DNA of 64,000 nucleotides from Embleya sp040605455 (GTDB taxonomy: Bacteria; Actinomycetota; Actinomycetes; Streptomycetales; Streptomycetaceae), in contig NZ_JBEXCV010000027.1 of assembly GCF_040605455.1 (NCBI RefSeq), positions 1 to 64,000 of the forward strand, given 5' to 3'. Made by a program: the position numbers and the translations under genes. Below, one piece after another: positions 52,852 through 62,517 of this stretch (positions within the stretch are counted from its first letter, which is position 1; each line of letters starts with the position of its first letter). The notes under the pieces were generated by a model. That model had not been told where the DNA came from. It saw only the letters and a list, made by a program, of their open reading frames with translations, and did no database searches.

Positions 52852-53343
52852 ATGCCCGCCCACCACGAAGTCGTCGAGCCCGCGTGGAGCGAGCAACTGC
52901 CACATCTGCTGTGGCGTGCGCAACAGTCCATGCAGCGGCTGCTCAACGAAAGGCTCGAAGGCATCGGCGTCTCGATCAATCAGCTGGGCCTGGCCGGCCG
53001 GCTCGACGAGAACGGCGCGATGTCCGCCGCCGATCTCGCCCGCGCCCACCACATCACCCCGCAGAGCGTGACCACCGCGATGGCGGCGCTGGAGCGGGCG
53101 GGCTGGATCGTCCGCCGGCCGCATCCGGTGCACAAGCGAGTGGTCCTGCTCGAACTGACCGCGCTGGGCAACGCGGGCGTCGCCGAGGGACGACGGGTGG
53201 TCAAGGAGACCGACAGCCTGATCAGCCGGGCGATCGGCACCGAGCAGGCCGAAGTGTTCGCGGCGCACCTGCGGATGATCACCGCGGTGGTCGACGGCCC
53301 GGACACGCCGGCGGGCCGGATGTGGCCGGAGCCGCCGCGGTAG
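52852..53343 (+). CDS. MarR-family regulator
   Basis: A 163-residue winged-helix protein: QQSMQRLLNERLEGIGVSIN, MSAADLARAHHITPQSVTTA (recognition helix) and MAALERAGWIVRRPHPVHKR (wing). It is divergent from the DHA2 exporter. MarR proteins dimerise and release DNA on binding phenolic or drug ligands, so it is the likely regulator of the exporter through the repeats at 52672-52706. Confidence 0.9.
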   Translation: MPAHHEVVEPAWSEQLPHLLWRAQQSMQRLLNERLEGIGVSINQLGLAGRLDENGAMSAADLARAHHITPQSVTTAMAALERAGWIVRRPHPVHKRVVLLELTALGNAGVAEGRRVVKETDSLISRAIGTEQAEVFAAHLRMITAVVDGPDTPAGRMWPEPPR

Positions 53344-53512
53344 GGCGGGCGGGGGGTCGCCGATTTCCGCCGTATGCGGAAACCGCGCCAAGGCCCGCCG
53401 CTACGTGGCCGAACACACCCCGTCATTCCGAGGCGAAGCCTTCGCCGCAGAGCCCTCGGGTCGGTAGCGCGCCGGCCCCGTTTCCGCCGGCGTCGGGGCG
53501 TGGTGGGATGGG

Positions 53513-53908
53513 GTGGTGAGTCGTGGGGTGGAAGAGACGAATCGGCGGATGCTTCGGGCTCGGGATGTGATGGACCGGGACTATGCGCGGGCGTTGGACG
53601 TGCCGGCTCTGGCTCGGGTCGCGCATGTGTCGGAGGCGCATTTCACGCGGACGTTTCGGGCTGCGTTCGGAGAGACGCCGCATCGCTATCTGCAGCGGCG
53701 GCGGGTCGAGCGGGCGATGTTCCTGCTGCGGGAGACCGATCGGAGTGTGACGGACATCTGCTTCGAGGTCGGGTTCGGTAGCCCCGGGACGTTCAGCCGC
53801 ACGTTTCACGGCATCGTCGGGCGGTCGCCGCGGGCGTATCGCAAGGAAGCGGTGGCTGCGGGTGTGCCGACGTGCTTCACGATGGCTTGGATGCGGCCGA
53901 GCGGCTGA
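53513..53908 (+). CDS. AraC-family regulator (DNA-binding domain only)
   Basis: A 131-residue protein with both AraC helix-turn-helices: LDVPALARVAHVSEAHFTRT and SVTDICFEVGFGSPGTFSRT. It has no separate ligand domain; the short C-terminus ends CFTMAWMRPSG. It is followed at 174 bp by a VOC gene, a pairing often seen in actinomycetes, where the regulator controls the VOC gene. The GTG start is the first with a plausible G-rich ribosome site. Confidence 0.88.
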   Translation: MVSRGVEETNRRMLRARDVMDRDYARALDVPALARVAHVSEAHFTRTFRAAFGETPHRYLQRRRVERAMFLLRETDRSVTDICFEVGFGSPGTFSRTFHGIVGRSPRAYRKEAVAAGVPTCFTMAWMRPSG

Positions 53909-54082
53909 GCGTGGGCGGTGCGCACGGCGGGTACGTCCGTCCGCGCCGGCCGCACTGCCCGCTGCCGCGCCGTCATGCGATTCGTCGCACCGCCCGTGCC
54001 CGGCTCTTCGTGTGCCGGGTCGGCCGGGAGTCCAGCAGTTTTGGATAAGTTTGCGGGTGGGGCGGTCGCTAGCGTTGGGGTC

Positions 54083-54493
54083 ATGTTCAACGCCATCGCA
54101 CAATCGCAGATATACGTCCTCGACCAGGACGAGGCCCTCGACTTCTATGTCGGCAAGCTCGGGTTGGAGGTTGTCGCCGACGTCGACATGGGATTCATGC
54201 GTTGGTTGACCGTCGGTGTTCCCGGGCAGCCGGAGCGGCAGGTTCTGTTGGAGCGGCCGGGGGCTCCGGCGATGTCCGAGGAGACCGCGCAGCAGGTTCG
54301 GGAACTCGTGACCAAGGGGGCGATGGGTGGCTGGCTGATCTTCCACACGGCCGACTGCCGCAAGACGTACGAGACGCTGCTGGCCAAGGGCGTGGAGTTC
54401 ACCGAGGAGCCCACCGAGCGTCCGTACGGCGTCGACTGTGGGCTTCGCGACCCCTTCGGCAACCGGATCCGGTTCACCCAACCGAAGTCCTGA
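54083..54493 (+). CDS. VOC-family (glyoxalase/bleomycin-resistance) protein
   Basis: A 136-residue vicinal-oxygen-chelate protein: AIAQSQIYVLDQDEALDFYV at the N-terminus, GMxxWLIFHTADCRKTYETL in the second repeat (His ligand), and CGLRDPFGNRIRFTQ at the C-terminus (DPxGN motif). It may detoxify or bind a small molecule. It sits downstream of the AraC regulator, which probably controls it. TTGGAT lies near 54042; the -10 element is unclear. Confidence 0.88.
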   Translation: MFNAIAQSQIYVLDQDEALDFYVGKLGLEVVADVDMGFMRWLTVGVPGQPERQVLLERPGAPAMSEETAQQVRELVTKGAMGGWLIFHTADCRKTYETLLAKGVEFTEEPTERPYGVDCGLRDPFGNRIRFTQPKS

Positions 54494-55006
54494 ACCAACC
54501 CGTCGCCGCTTGCGGCTCGACGGAGGCGGAGGTCGCCGCGGACGCCGTGGCCGTGGCTGCGGCCGGTCGGGCCAGGCCAGGGCGTCCGCGCGATCGACCA
54601 GGGTCGGCCTCGACGATGCGTTCTTCGTGGATGTGCGTCACGGGAATTCTCCGGTCGGAATAGGGCCTTCGACGCGGTGCGCGCCCACTCCGAGCCTGCC
54701 CGACGGGTGTCGCCGGGTCTTGAAGATCCTTGCGCGGGGGTGCCCGAGCGCACGTGCGCGGGTCGGCGGATTCGCGGGCGCTGCTGTCGGACCTCGCGCG
54801 TAACGTGAAAAAGGTGCTGTCCTTCGTCGAACTCGTCGCCCGGCCCACATTCGCGGTGAGCGCGGTGACGTGTCGTGGGGATCACCGACGCTGGGCGGCG
54901 CCGGACGGGAACCGATCCCACGACCTCCGCAACGCCCCGAGCGCCCCCGGCGCGGCTCGATGCCGTGCCCGGGGGCGCTTCCTCGTTGCCCGAGTCGAGT
55001 GTCCGG
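54494..55006. other. Non-coding stretch with terminator
   Basis: About 510 bp without a supported gene. Its right part carries the hairpin at 54940-54979. The middle contains short open frames of Arg-rich shadow type only. Confidence 0.4.
54940..54979. terminator. Hairpin between convergent genes
   Basis: AGCGCCCCCGG (54940-54950) pairs perfectly with 54969-54979 across an 18-nt loop, just past the NmrA-like gene stop. Confidence 0.7.
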
Positions 55007-55867
<861 letters not shown>

Positions 55868-55929
55868 GACGAGTTCCTTTCCTCCGCGCCGAACCCGTCG
55901 TCCGGTCGCTACCCAAACGATGGCACTAA

Positions 55930-55975
55930 CTTTTCGAAAGCGCAAGCTTTTGGAGAGTGCAGTACTTTCGAAAGT
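55930..55975. promoter_or_regulatory. TTTCGAAA-centred operators between NmrA-like and HxlR genes
   Basis: ACTTTCGAAAGT (55964-55975) is a perfect 12-bp palindrome. A second site centred on TTTCGAAA (55932-55939) lies 32 bp away. Both sit in the divergent promoter region and are likely HxlR-binding sites. Confidence 0.65.
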
Positions 55976-56042
55976 GCTGACTCGGAGGTAGCCTCGATGC
56001 ATGCAGATGCAGCCGCAGACGCAGACGACGAAGGGGGCAGCG

Positions 56043-56444
56043 ATGGAAACCGTGACCGAGACCGGGCCGGACCCGACCCCGGAGTTCGAGTTCGACGTGT
56101 TCGCGAAGGCGTGCGTCTCGCGGGCGGCCATGGAGCACATCACCGGCCGCTGGGGCGTGCTGGTCCTGGGCGGGCTGCACGACGGCCCGATGCGTTTCAA
56201 CGCGCTGCGCCGTCGGATCGACGGGGTCAGCGAGAAGATGCTGTCGCAGACCCTTCAGGCCCTGGAGCGGGACGGATTCGTGCTTCGCGAGGTGCACAGC
56301 GCGATCCCGCCCCGGGTCGAGTACACGCTCACCGGGCTGGGCACCGCGACGGCGGCCAAGCTGCTCGATCTGATCAAGCACCTGGAGGGCCACATGGCAC
56401 AGGTGCTGGCTGCGCGCGAGGAGTACGACCGGGCGCACGCCTGA
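56043..56444 (+). CDS. HxlR-family regulator
   Basis: A 133-residue winged-helix regulator: ACVSRAAMEHITGRWGVLVL, RFNALRRRIDGVSEKMLSQT (recognition helix) and LEREGF-like LERDGFVLREVHSAIPPRVE with YTLTGLG. The N-terminal cysteine of CVSRAAME could be redox- or electrophile-sensing, as in related quinone-responsive members. The start at 56043 has AAGGGGG upstream; an in-frame ATG at 56001 lacks one. It is divergent from the NmrA-like gene, its likely target. Confidence 0.9.
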   Translation: METVTETGPDPTPEFEFDVFAKACVSRAAMEHITGRWGVLVLGGLHDGPMRFNALRRRIDGVSEKMLSQTLQALERDGFVLREVHSAIPPRVEYTLTGLGTATAAKLLDLIKHLEGHMAQVLAAREEYDRAHA

Positions 56445-56524
56445 GCGCGGCGCGCTTGAGAGCCGCGTGCTTGGGCGCCGCCCGCCCGAGTGCCGCCCGC
56501 CCGGTGGACGGCACTGGAAGCGAC

Positions 56525-56570
56525 CGAGGGGTCGGGGTCACGAGACGCACTCTCGTGGCCCGACCCCTCG
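56525..56570. terminator. Strong hairpin between HxlR and dnaE
   Basis: CGAGGGGTCGGG (56525-56536) pairs with 56559-56570, continued by CACGAG/CTCGTG inside. It terminates the convergent HxlR and dnaE transcripts. Confidence 0.8.
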
Positions 56571-56613
56571 TCGGCGGTCCGGAGCATCCGATCCGGCGGG
56601 TCCGTGGCCCGGC

Positions 56614-59600
56614 TCAGATGCTCCAGACCCCCGCGCCCAGCATCGACTTGATCTCGCCCGCGAGGCCACCCTCCGGGTTGACCCGGAAGTCGAGGTTGTA
56701 ACGGGTTCGCATGCGCGCGCTCTCCAGGATCAGGTGCACCGGGTTGTCCCCCGGGTGCGAGGAGAGCACCCGCTTGATGTCCTTCACCAGCTTCTCGTTG
56801 ACCTTGGTGGTGGGCAGCCGCAGGCACACCGGAGCCTTGCCGCCGTGTTCGGCCGAACCGATGTCCAACGGCACCAGCTCCGAGCCGAACACGCTCAGCG
56901 CGCCGTCGCGTTCGTTGAGCCGGCCCTTGATGCTGACCGCGACGTCCTCCTCCAGCGCGTGCGCGACCAGCGTGTACGACTGCGGGAAGAACAGCACCTC
57001 GATCTCGCCGTCGTGGTCGGCGAGGTTGATCATCGCCCACGGCGAACCGCTCTTGTTGACCTTGCGCTGAATGCCGGTGATCAGGCCCGCGAGCTGCACC
57101 TGGCCCTCGGTGCGGCCGGAGTTCTTCAGCTCGGTGATCGAGGTGTCGCGATGCCGGGACAGGATGTGCTCGGCGCCGTCGAGGGGGTGCGCCGAGACGT
57201 ACAGGCCGAGCATCTCGCGCTCGGTGGCCAGCTTGAGCTTGCGCGGCCACTCCTGGTCGGTGAGCGTGAAGTCGAGGCCGACGGCCGGTTCCGCAGCGGC
57301 CTCGTCGCCACCGCCGAACAGGTCGTACTGACCCGCCGCCTCCTGCTTCTTCAGGCCCACCACGGCGTCCAGGGCCTGCTCGTGCACGTCGACCAGGGCC
57401 CGGCGGGTGTGCCCGAGCGCGTCGAACGACCCGGCCTTGACCAGCGATTCGACCGCGCGCTTGTTGCAGGCGGGCAGACCGATCTTGGTCAGGAAGTCGG
57501 CGAAGGAGTTGAACTTCCCCTTGCTCGTGCGTGCTTCGACGATGTCGTTGATGACGTTGTCGCCCACGTTGCGGATCGCCCGCAGGCCGAACCGCACATC
57601 GGAGCCGACGGCGGTGAAGTCGGCCACGGACTCGTTGACGTCGGGCGAGAGCACCCGGATGCCGGCCGACCTGGCATCGGCCAGGTACATGCCCATCTTG
57701 TCCTTTTCGTCGCCCACCGAGGTGAGCAGTGCGGCCATGTACTCGGCCGGGAAGTTCGCCTTGAGATAGGCCGTTTGGTAGGACACCAGGCCATATGCGG
57801 CGGAGTGCGACTTGTTGAACGCGTAGCCGGCGAACGGGACCAGTACGTCCCACACCGCCTGAATCGCCTCGTCGCCGTAGCCGCGTTCGCGGCAACCCGC
57901 CTGGAACGGGATGAATTCCTTCTCCAGGACTTCCTTCTTCTTCTTGCCCATCGCGCGGCGGAGCAGGTCGGCCTGGCCCAGGCTGTAGCCGGCCAACACC
58001 TGCGCGGCACGCTGCACCTGCTCCTGATACACGATCAGGCCGTAGGTGGGGCCCAGGACTTCGTTGAGCGGCTTCTCCAACTCCGGGTGGATCGGCGTGA
58101 TCTCCTGCTGCCCGTTCTTGCGCAGCGCGTAGTTGATGTGCGAGTTCATGCCCATCGGGCCGGGCCGGTACAGCGCGGAGACCGCGGAGATGTCCTCGAA
58201 CTCGGTCGGTTTCATCAGCTTGAGCAGCGCGCGCATGGGGCCGCCATCGAGCTGGAACACGCCCAACGTGTCGCCGCGGGAGAGCAGTTCGAAGGTGGTC
58301 GGGTCGTCGAGCGGGATCTTCTCGATGTCGACGTCGACGCCGCGGTTGGCCTTGATGATCTTGATGGCGTGATCGATGATGCCCAGGTTCCGCAGACCCA
58401 GGAAGTCCATCTTGACCAGACCCATCGACTCACACGACGGGTAGTCGAAGCCGGTGATGATCACGCCGTCCTTGTCCCGCCGATGCAGCGGGATCAGGTC
58501 GATCAGCGGGGTCGAGGACAGGATCACCGCGGCGGCGTGCACGCCGGTGCCGCGGGTCAGGCCCTCGATGCCGCGCGCGGTGTCGATCACCATCTTCACT
58601 TCGGGGTCGGACTCGTACAGCGCGCGAATCTCGCCGGCCTCGGTGTAGCGCGGGTGGTCCTTGTCGAACATGCCCGCCAGCGGCATCGACTTGCCCATGA
58701 TGTCCGGCGGGTACGCCTTGGTGATCCGGTCGCCGGTCGCGAACGGAAAGCCCAGGATCCGGCTGGAGTCCTTGATCGCGGCCTTGGCCTTGATCGTGCC
58801 GAAGGTGTTGACCTGCGCGGTGTAGGCCGAGCCGTACTTATCGGTGACGTAGCGCACCATCTGGTCGCGCTGGCGGTCGTCGAAGTCGATGTCGACGTCC
58901 GGCGGGTTGATCCGCTCCGGGTTGAGGAAGCGCTCGAACAGCAGGTCGTAGTCGAGCGGATTCAGGCCGGTGATTCCGGTGAGGTAGGCCACCATCGACC
59001 CGGCCGCCGAGCCTCGGCCGGGGCCGACGGGGATGCCGTTGTCCCGGGCGTACCGGCAGATGTCGGCGACCACGAGGAAGTAGGAGTCGAAGCCCATGGG
59101 CGTGATCACGCCCATCTCCAACTCGATCCGGTCCAGCACCTCCTGGCTCGGGTTGTCGCCGAACCGGTGCTTCAGGCCCGCGGTGATCTTCTTGCGCAGG
59201 TACGTCGCCTGCGTCTCGCCCTCCGGGACGTCGAACTGCGGCATCCGGTTGACCTCGGCGAACACCTCGTCGTAGGGCTGGATGCGCTCCGCGATGGCCA
59301 GCGTGTTGTCGCACGACTCGGGCAGCTCGCCGAACAGCCGGCGCATTTCGTCCGAGGTCTTGATGTAGTAGCCGGTGCCCGCGAACTTGAACCGGTTCGG
59401 GTCGGCCTTGTTCTTGCCCACGCCCACGCACAGCAGCGAGTCGTGCGCGTCGGCCTGGTCCTCGGTGACGTAGTGCGAGTCGTTGGTGGCCAGGAGCGGG
59501 ATGTTCAGCTCCTTGGCGATCCGCAGCAGGTCCTGACGCACCGTGCGCTCGATGTCGAGGCCGTGGTCCATCAGTTCCAGGAAGTAGTTCTCCTTGCCGA

Positions 59601-60162
59601 AGATGTCCTGGTACGCGGAGGCCGCCTTGACCGCCTCGTCGTACTGACCCAGGCGCAACCGGGTCTGCACCTCGCCGGACGGGCAACCCGTGGTGGCGAT
59701 GATGCCCTCGTGGTGCTGCGCGATCAGCTCGCGGTCCATCCGGGGCTTCATGTAGTAGCCCTCGATGGATGCCAGGCTGGAGAGCCGGAACAGGTTGCGC
59801 AGGCCCTGCGCGTTCTCCGCCCACATCGTCATGTGGGTGTACCGGCCGCCACCGGAGACGTCCTTGCCGCCCTCGCCGTCCTCGCTCGGTGCGCGCTTGC
59901 CGCCGGGCGCCCAGAACTCGGGGCGGCGGGCGTGCCGGGTGCTGGGGGCGACGTACGCCTCGATGCCGATGATCGGCTTGACGCCGTGCTTCTTGGACGT
60001 GCCCTGGAACTCGTAGGCGCCGAACATGTTGCCGTGGTCGCTCATGGCCACCGCCGGCATGCCCTGACGGGCCACCTCGGCGAACAGCTTGTCGTTCTTC
60101 GCCGCTCCGTCCAGCATCGAGTATTCGGTGTGGACATGCAGGTGAACGAACGAGTCAGACAC
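56614..60162 (-). CDS. dnaE: DNA polymerase III subunit alpha
   Basis: A 1182-residue replicative polymerase of the DnaE1 type. An N-terminal PHP domain (SFVHLHVHTEYSMLDGAAKN, MPAVAMSDHGNMFGAYEF) is followed by the palm with the catalytic carboxylates in PPDVDIDFDDRQRDQMVRYV and KMDFLGLRNLGIIDHAIKII, the thumb and fingers, an HhH motif, and an OB-fold (VQLAGLITGIQRKVNKSGSP). The length is standard. The GTG at 60162 gives the usual SDSFVHLHVHTEYS start; AGGAG lies 11 nt upstream, slightly far. This is an essential core gene and marks the region as chromosome. Confidence 0.96.
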   Translation of the reverse strand: MSDSFVHLHVHTEYSMLDGAAKNDKLFAEVARQGMPAVAMSDHGNMFGAYEFQGTSKKHGVKPIIGIEAYVAPSTRHARRPEFWAPGGKRAPSEDGEGGKDVSGGGRYTHMTMWAENAQGLRNLFRLSSLASIEGYYMKPRMDRELIAQHHEGIIATTGCPSGEVQTRLRLGQYDEAVKAASAYQDIFGKENYFLELMDHGLDIERTVRQDLLRIAKELNIPLLATNDSHYVTEDQADAHDSLLCVGVGKNKADPNRFKFAGTGYYIKTSDEMRRLFGELPESCDNTLAIAERIQPYDEVFAEVNRMPQFDVPEGETQATYLRKKITAGLKHRFGDNPSQEVLDRIELEMGVITPMGFDSYFLVVADICRYARDNGIPVGPGRGSAAGSMVAYLTGITGLNPLDYDLLFERFLNPERINPPDVDIDFDDRQRDQMVRYVTDKYGSAYTAQVNTFGTIKAKAAIKDSSRILGFPFATGDRITKAYPPDIMGKSMPLAGMFDKDHPRYTEAGEIRALYESDPEVKMVIDTARGIEGLTRGTGVHAAAVILSSTPLIDLIPLHRRDKDGVIITGFDYPSCESMGLVKMDFLGLRNLGIIDHAIKIIKANRGVDVDIEKIPLDDPTTFELLSRGDTLGVFQLDGGPMRALLKLMKPTEFEDISAVSALYRPGPMGMNSHINYALRKNGQQEITPIHPELEKPLNEVLGPTYGLIVYQEQVQRAAQVLAGYSLGQADLLRRAMGKKKKEVLEKEFIPFQAGCRERGYGDEAIQAVWDVLVPFAGYAFNKSHSAAYGLVSYQTAYLKANFPAEYMAALLTSVGDEKDKMGMYLADARSAGIRVLSPDVNESVADFTAVGSDVRFGLRAIRNVGDNVINDIVEARTSKGKFNSFADFLTKIGLPACNKRAVESLVKAGSFDALGHTRRALVDVHEQALDAVVGLKKQEAAGQYDLFGGGDEAAAEPAVGLDFTLTDQEWPRKLKLATEREMLGLYVSAHPLDGAEHILSRHRDTSITELKNSGRTEGQVQLAGLITGIQRKVNKSGSPWAMINLADHDGEIEVLFFPQSYTLVAHALEEDVAVSIKGRLNERDGALSVFGSELVPLDIGSAEHGGKAPVCLRLPTTKVNEKLVKDIKRVLSSHPGDNPVHLILESARMRTRYNLDFRVNPEGGLAGEIKSMLGAGVWSI

Positions 60163-60484
60163 GGTGTGTGAGGCTCCTCGGAGGGGGCGGCGGGGACCAT
60201 CCACCATAACGCGGCGGAGGCTGGCAACCGGGTGTCCGAGGTAGGTGTCCGCGGCCGCCGGCGAAGGCTTTTCCGAGTCGTTTCCGAGCGGTATCCGAGT
60301 GGCCCCACAGTGGCCTGCGAAGCGGTCTATGCGGTTGTTTGTGGGAGTTTGCGGGTCCGCGGTGCGGCTTTTGCGGAGTGCCGCGCGGGTTGTCGCGTCG
60401 GCTGTCGCGTCGGGCTGTCGTGGGACCTCGGCGGGCGCCGGTGGGGGCTCGGGGGAGGGCCTCGGCGGGGGCCTGCGCGGGCGT

Positions 60485-60760
60485 CTACGCGGGGGTTTGC
60501 GTGGCGGCTCGGGCGGCGGCTTCGCGGCGACGCAGCGGGGGGAGGGTGGGGGGTGGTTGGCGGCGCTCGGGGAGTTCGGCGAGCAGCACCTTCGTCGCCT
60601 CGGCGATCGCTGCCACGGCGCGCTCGACGGCCTCCTCGGTGCGGGGTGACGTGGTCTGCACGCCACCTACTTTGCGGACGTATTGACGGGCGGCGGCTTC
60701 GATCTCCACGTCGGTGGCGGCGGGGTCGAGTCCGCGGAGCGTCGTGATGTTTCGGCACAT
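60485..60760 (-). CDS. DUF2277 family protein
   Basis: A 91-residue protein starting MCRNITTLRGLDPAATDVEI, the hallmark MCRNIxxL of DUF2277, then EAAARQYVRKVGGVQTTSPR and a helix VERAVAAIAEATKVLLAEL. The C-terminus is Pro/Arg-rich and probably disordered. The function is unknown. It lies upstream of dnaE in the same direction, about 320 bp away. The ATG at 60760 has GAAAGG before it. Confidence 0.85.
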   Translation of the reverse strand: MCRNITTLRGLDPAATDVEIEAAARQYVRKVGGVQTTSPRTEEAVERAVAAIAEATKVLLAELPERRQPPPTLPPLRRREAAARAATQTPA

Positions 60761-60833
60761 ACCTTTCAGGCTAGGCGGGCCGGCCGACACACACGCGGCG
60801 CTGCCGTCACCAGTGTGCCGAGTCGACCTTGGC

Positions 60834-61073
60834 CGGCCTGCGGCCTGCTTGTCCTCAAGCGCCGGACGGGCTGGGTTTGGTGGGTTGGTGGTTCGGGCTG
60901 CGGGGGGTTGGGCGTGGGTCGGGCGGCCTGCGGCCTGTTTGTCCTCAAGCGCCGGACGGGCTGGGTTGACGGCCCCTCGTGGGTCGGGCGGCCTGCCGGC
61001 CTGCTTGTCGTCAAGCGCCGGACGGGCTGGGTTTGGTGGGTTGGTGGTTCGGGCTGCGGGGGGTTGGGCGTGG
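60834..61073. repeat. Triplicated GC-rich intergenic repeat
   Basis: A 44-bp unit (CGGCCTGCGGCCTGCTTGTC followed by CTCAAGCGCCGGACGGGCTG and GGTT) occurs at 60834-60877, 60924-60967 and 60989-61033, nearly identical. A 40-bp spacer beginning TGGTGGGTTGGTGGTTCGGG follows copies 1 and 3. The block lies between DUF2277 and the second phosphatase. Interspersed CAAGCGCCGGACGGGCTG-type units are known from streptomycete intergenic regions. Confidence 0.8.
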
Positions 61074-61170
61074 TGGGCTCGGGGAGGGTGCGTGTTCGGC
61101 TCGGTGGCCGTTGCCTTGTGGGGGTTCGGGCGTTGGGCCTGGTGTGGGTCGGAGCGTGGAGGAGTGGCGG

Positions 61171-62163
61171 ATGGGCACGGTCGGTGCGGGGCCCGGGCGG
61201 CTGCTGGTTTCTTCGGGGACGCGTGACCACCGTTACGACCCCGCGACCGCCTGGCGGGTGTATCAGGGTGAGGACGGCAGCCTCACGGTCAGCACGGACG
61301 CGTGGCAGGAGGATTCGCACACGCTGATGGCGATCCGCACCGACTGGTACGCCGACGCCGCAGCGGCCTCGGCGGCGGGCGGGATGCCGCCGGACGTGGC
61401 CGGCCGGGTCACCCGGGCGTTGGGCACCGAGCCCGTCGCGCCGCCGCCGTACCGTGACTTCGCCGAGGCGTTTCGCGCGGGCGTCACACCGACTCATCCG
61501 GAGCCGGTGCCGGGCCTGGAGCTGGCCGTGCGGCACCGACCCGCACAGGACGAGTTCGGTGTGGGCGGCGACTGGTACGACGTCTTCACGCTGGACGACG
61601 GCCAGGTCGCGCTGGTGGTCGGCGACGTCCAGGGCCACGGCGCGAGCACCGCGCCGATCATGGCCAGGATTCGCACCCTGCTGCACGCGTACGCGGTGGT
61701 CACTCCCGACCCCGGCCGGGCGCTCGGGCTGGTGAACGACTTCCTGGACCGCTTTCCAGGTCCCGCGTACGCCACCTGCACGCTGGCCTACCTGGACCCG
61801 GCGACCGGCAGCCTGCGGGTCGCGCGCGCCGCGCATCCGCCGCTGCTGCTCGCCGACCCCGCCGGGACGCCGCGGATCGAGGACGTCGAGGGCGGGCTGC
61901 CGCTGGGCATGCTGCCCGATCAGGGCTATCCGTGCACGACGCTGACCGTGGCTTGCGGGGAGACCCTGGTCCTGGTCACCGACGGACTGGTCGAGGGCCC
62001 GCAGTTGGCGCTGGACCGGGGCATGGAACGACTCGCGCACCGCTTCGAGCGCAGCCGGGGCCTGGATCTGGAGGCGACCGCGGAGCGCTTGTTCAAACTC
62101 GCCGACCTGACCGGTCACCGGGACGACGTGACGCTGTTGCTGGCGCGGACGAAGGAGGGTTGA
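61171..62163 (+). CDS. SpoIIE-type PP2C phosphatase (short form)
   Basis: A 330-residue Ser/Thr phosphatase. After 120 residues of unassigned N-terminal sequence comes the PP2C/SpoIIE domain with AVRHRPAQDEFGVGGDWYDV, VALVVGDVQGHGASTAPIMA, VARAAHPPLLLADPAG, VLVTDGLVEGP and TGHRDDVTLLLAR, all metal-binding Asp residues being present. GGAGGAG lies 6 nt before the ATG at 61171. It has no PAS or GAF sensor, unlike the phosphatase at 6593, so the input must come from another protein. Confidence 0.9.
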   Translation: MGTVGAGPGRLLVSSGTRDHRYDPATAWRVYQGEDGSLTVSTDAWQEDSHTLMAIRTDWYADAAAASAAGGMPPDVAGRVTRALGTEPVAPPPYRDFAEAFRAGVTPTHPEPVPGLELAVRHRPAQDEFGVGGDWYDVFTLDDGQVALVVGDVQGHGASTAPIMARIRTLLHAYAVVTPDPGRALGLVNDFLDRFPGPAYATCTLAYLDPATGSLRVARAAHPPLLLADPAGTPRIEDVEGGLPLGMLPDQGYPCTTLTVACGETLVLVTDGLVEGPQLALDRGMERLAHRFERSRGLDLEATAERLFKLADLTGHRDDVTLLLARTKEG

Positions 62164-62517
62164 CCGCGCCGCATTTTCCTGCGTCGCATCGATCTCGGGT
62201 AAGGGCGGCGATTGTCGACCGCCCCTCGATTTCGGGCCGACCGGTGTATTCCCACGCGTTTGTGGGCCGCTTCCGCCGCATCGGAGCAGACAGAGGTGTC
62301 GCGGGCCACAAAGGGCCGTTCCCCTGGAAGTTCCGCCTTTGGCGCGGGAGGATCTGACTATGCGTCAGCTCGATGTCCTGGGCGACGCCTGGCATCTGAC
62401 GTGACGTTAGCCACGTGTAAACAAAGTTCCGGCCGACGCTCGCATACTGTCCCGTACGCAGACCTCATACAGGCGTATGCAGCGCTGGTTGAACCAGGCG
62501 ATTTTGGGAGGCTCCAC
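62164..62517. other. Leader region of the LLM gene with a possible 14-codon ORF
   Basis: About 350 bp. A short ORF (62360-62404, MRQLDVLGDAWHLT) has a good GGGAGG ribosome site and could be a leader peptide. CATAC/GTATG (62466-62479) is a small inverted repeat. No other gene is seen. Confidence 0.4.

Noticed and set aside
54870..54940. A sequence resembling part of a tRNA (GGTTCCCGTCCGGCG on the minus strand)
   Set aside because: The T-loop consensus is absent and no cloverleaf can be drawn; it is more likely part of a GC-rich hairpin region.
56467..60171. A 1234-codon plus-strand frame opposite dnaE
   Set aside because: It is the antisense shadow of dnaE, rich in Val, Gly, Arg and His, with no recognisable domain.
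60834..61073. The repeats near 61 kb as a CRISPR array
   Set aside because: Units are unevenly spaced, the spacers are repeated rather than unique, and no cas gene is present.
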